Below are positions 62,278 to 62,400 of a DNA stretch of 62,400 nt, piece by piece. The translations under genes were made by a program, and so were the position numbers. The stretch's first letter is position 1; each line of letters starts with the position of its first letter. The notes under the pieces are model-generated. The model was given only the letters and a program-made list of their open reading frames with translations. It did no database searches and had not been told where the DNA came from. The DNA lies in contig JAQGJU010000009.1 of NCBI GenBank assembly GCA_028290465.1, forward strand, positions 1 to 62,400, given 5' to 3'. This DNA comes from Xanthobacteraceae bacterium. GTDB lineage: Bacteria > Pseudomonadota > Alphaproteobacteria > Rhizobiales > Xanthobacteraceae.

Positions 62278-62400
62278 ATGAACTATCGCGTCTGGGGCTG
62301 GCTGTTTTTTCCGCTGCTGTTGTTTTGCATCTGGCAGGTCGGTGCATGGCGGGCCGATCCGCTTCTGCTGCCGAGCCCGGTGTCGACGCTGCATGCGCTG
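62278..62400 (+). CDS. ABC transporter permease, truncated by the window end
   Basis: The first 41 residues (MNYRVWGWLFFPLLLFCIWQ, then VGAWRADPLLLPSPVSTLHAL) match the N-terminus of SsuC/TauC/NrtB-type permeases, whose first helix is followed by P(L)LLPSPxxV. It starts three bases after the ATPase-binding protein stop, completing an ABC importer. The rest lies beyond the window. Confidence 0.8.
   Translation, partial: MNYRVWGWLFFPLLLFCIWQVGAWRADPLLLPSPVSTLHAL

Overview
The window is a GC-rich bacterial chromosome segment carrying only protein genes, with no rRNA, tRNA, CRISPR array, prophage or insertion sequence. Gene content and order point to an alphaproteobacterium of the order Hyphomicrobiales (Rhizobiales), probably in the Bradyrhizobium / Rhodopseudomonas / Pseudolabrys neighbourhood. 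The main signs are an H-NS/HvrA-type nucleoid protein, a DUF3551-like secreted protein, DUF2336, CreA, a speE-speD pair, the series purN-purM / CDP-alcohol transferase / AI-2E permease / HdaA-like / ppk / ppx / rnd / aspS, and dispersed palindromic intergenic repeats. The assignment rests on recognition of families, not on a database search.

Layout. 1-0.8 kb: H-NS-like gene behind an AT-rich leader. 0.96-7.6 kb: DinB protein, then a likely aromatic or small-acid catabolic group (extradiol-type VOC protein, IclR regulator, FAD monooxygenase, a Tat-exported ThDP enzyme and a c-type cytochrome). 7.7-12 kb: small secreted protein, ndk, TerC-like membrane protein behind a structured leader, and a molybdopterin oxidoreductase. 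12-13.1 kb: autotransporter-type beta barrel. 13.3-26.6 kb: housekeeping block for purine synthesis, phospholipid synthesis, DnaA control, polyphosphate turnover, RNase D, a second ThDP enzyme and AspRS. 26.7-33.2 kb: second VOC protein, a large secreted WD40-caspase protein and two exported amidohydrolases. 33.3-38.2 kb: polyamine genes, malic enzyme, DoxX. 38.2-50.4 kb: many small conserved or hypothetical proteins, an MFS carrier, a tautomerase, a 2OG-Fe(II) oxygenase and a thermonuclease-like protein. 50.6-60.1 kb: short UvrA paralogue, Bug-type binding protein with an FAH-family enzyme, lysozyme-like and SMP-30-like proteins, UspA, DHA2 exporter. 60.4 kb to the end: an ABC importer of the nitrate/sulfonate type in which ATPase and binding protein form one reading frame, followed by a truncated permease.

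The most interesting points are: (1) a ThDP enzyme with a twin-arginine signal next to a c-type cytochrome, suggesting periplasmic oxidation chemistry; (2) a secreted protein with a signal peptide, 14 WD40 repeats, a caspase domain with an EF-hand loop and an SH3-like end; (3) the ABC ATPase/Tat-binding-protein fusion with a good internal start; (4) three copies of a ~113 bp palindromic repeat, one of which supplies the stop codon of a small gene; (5) an orphan strong terminator that suggests a small RNA near 40.8 kb; (6) a PHO-box-like site before ppk. Several starts are TTG or GTG and were chosen from ribosome binding sites.
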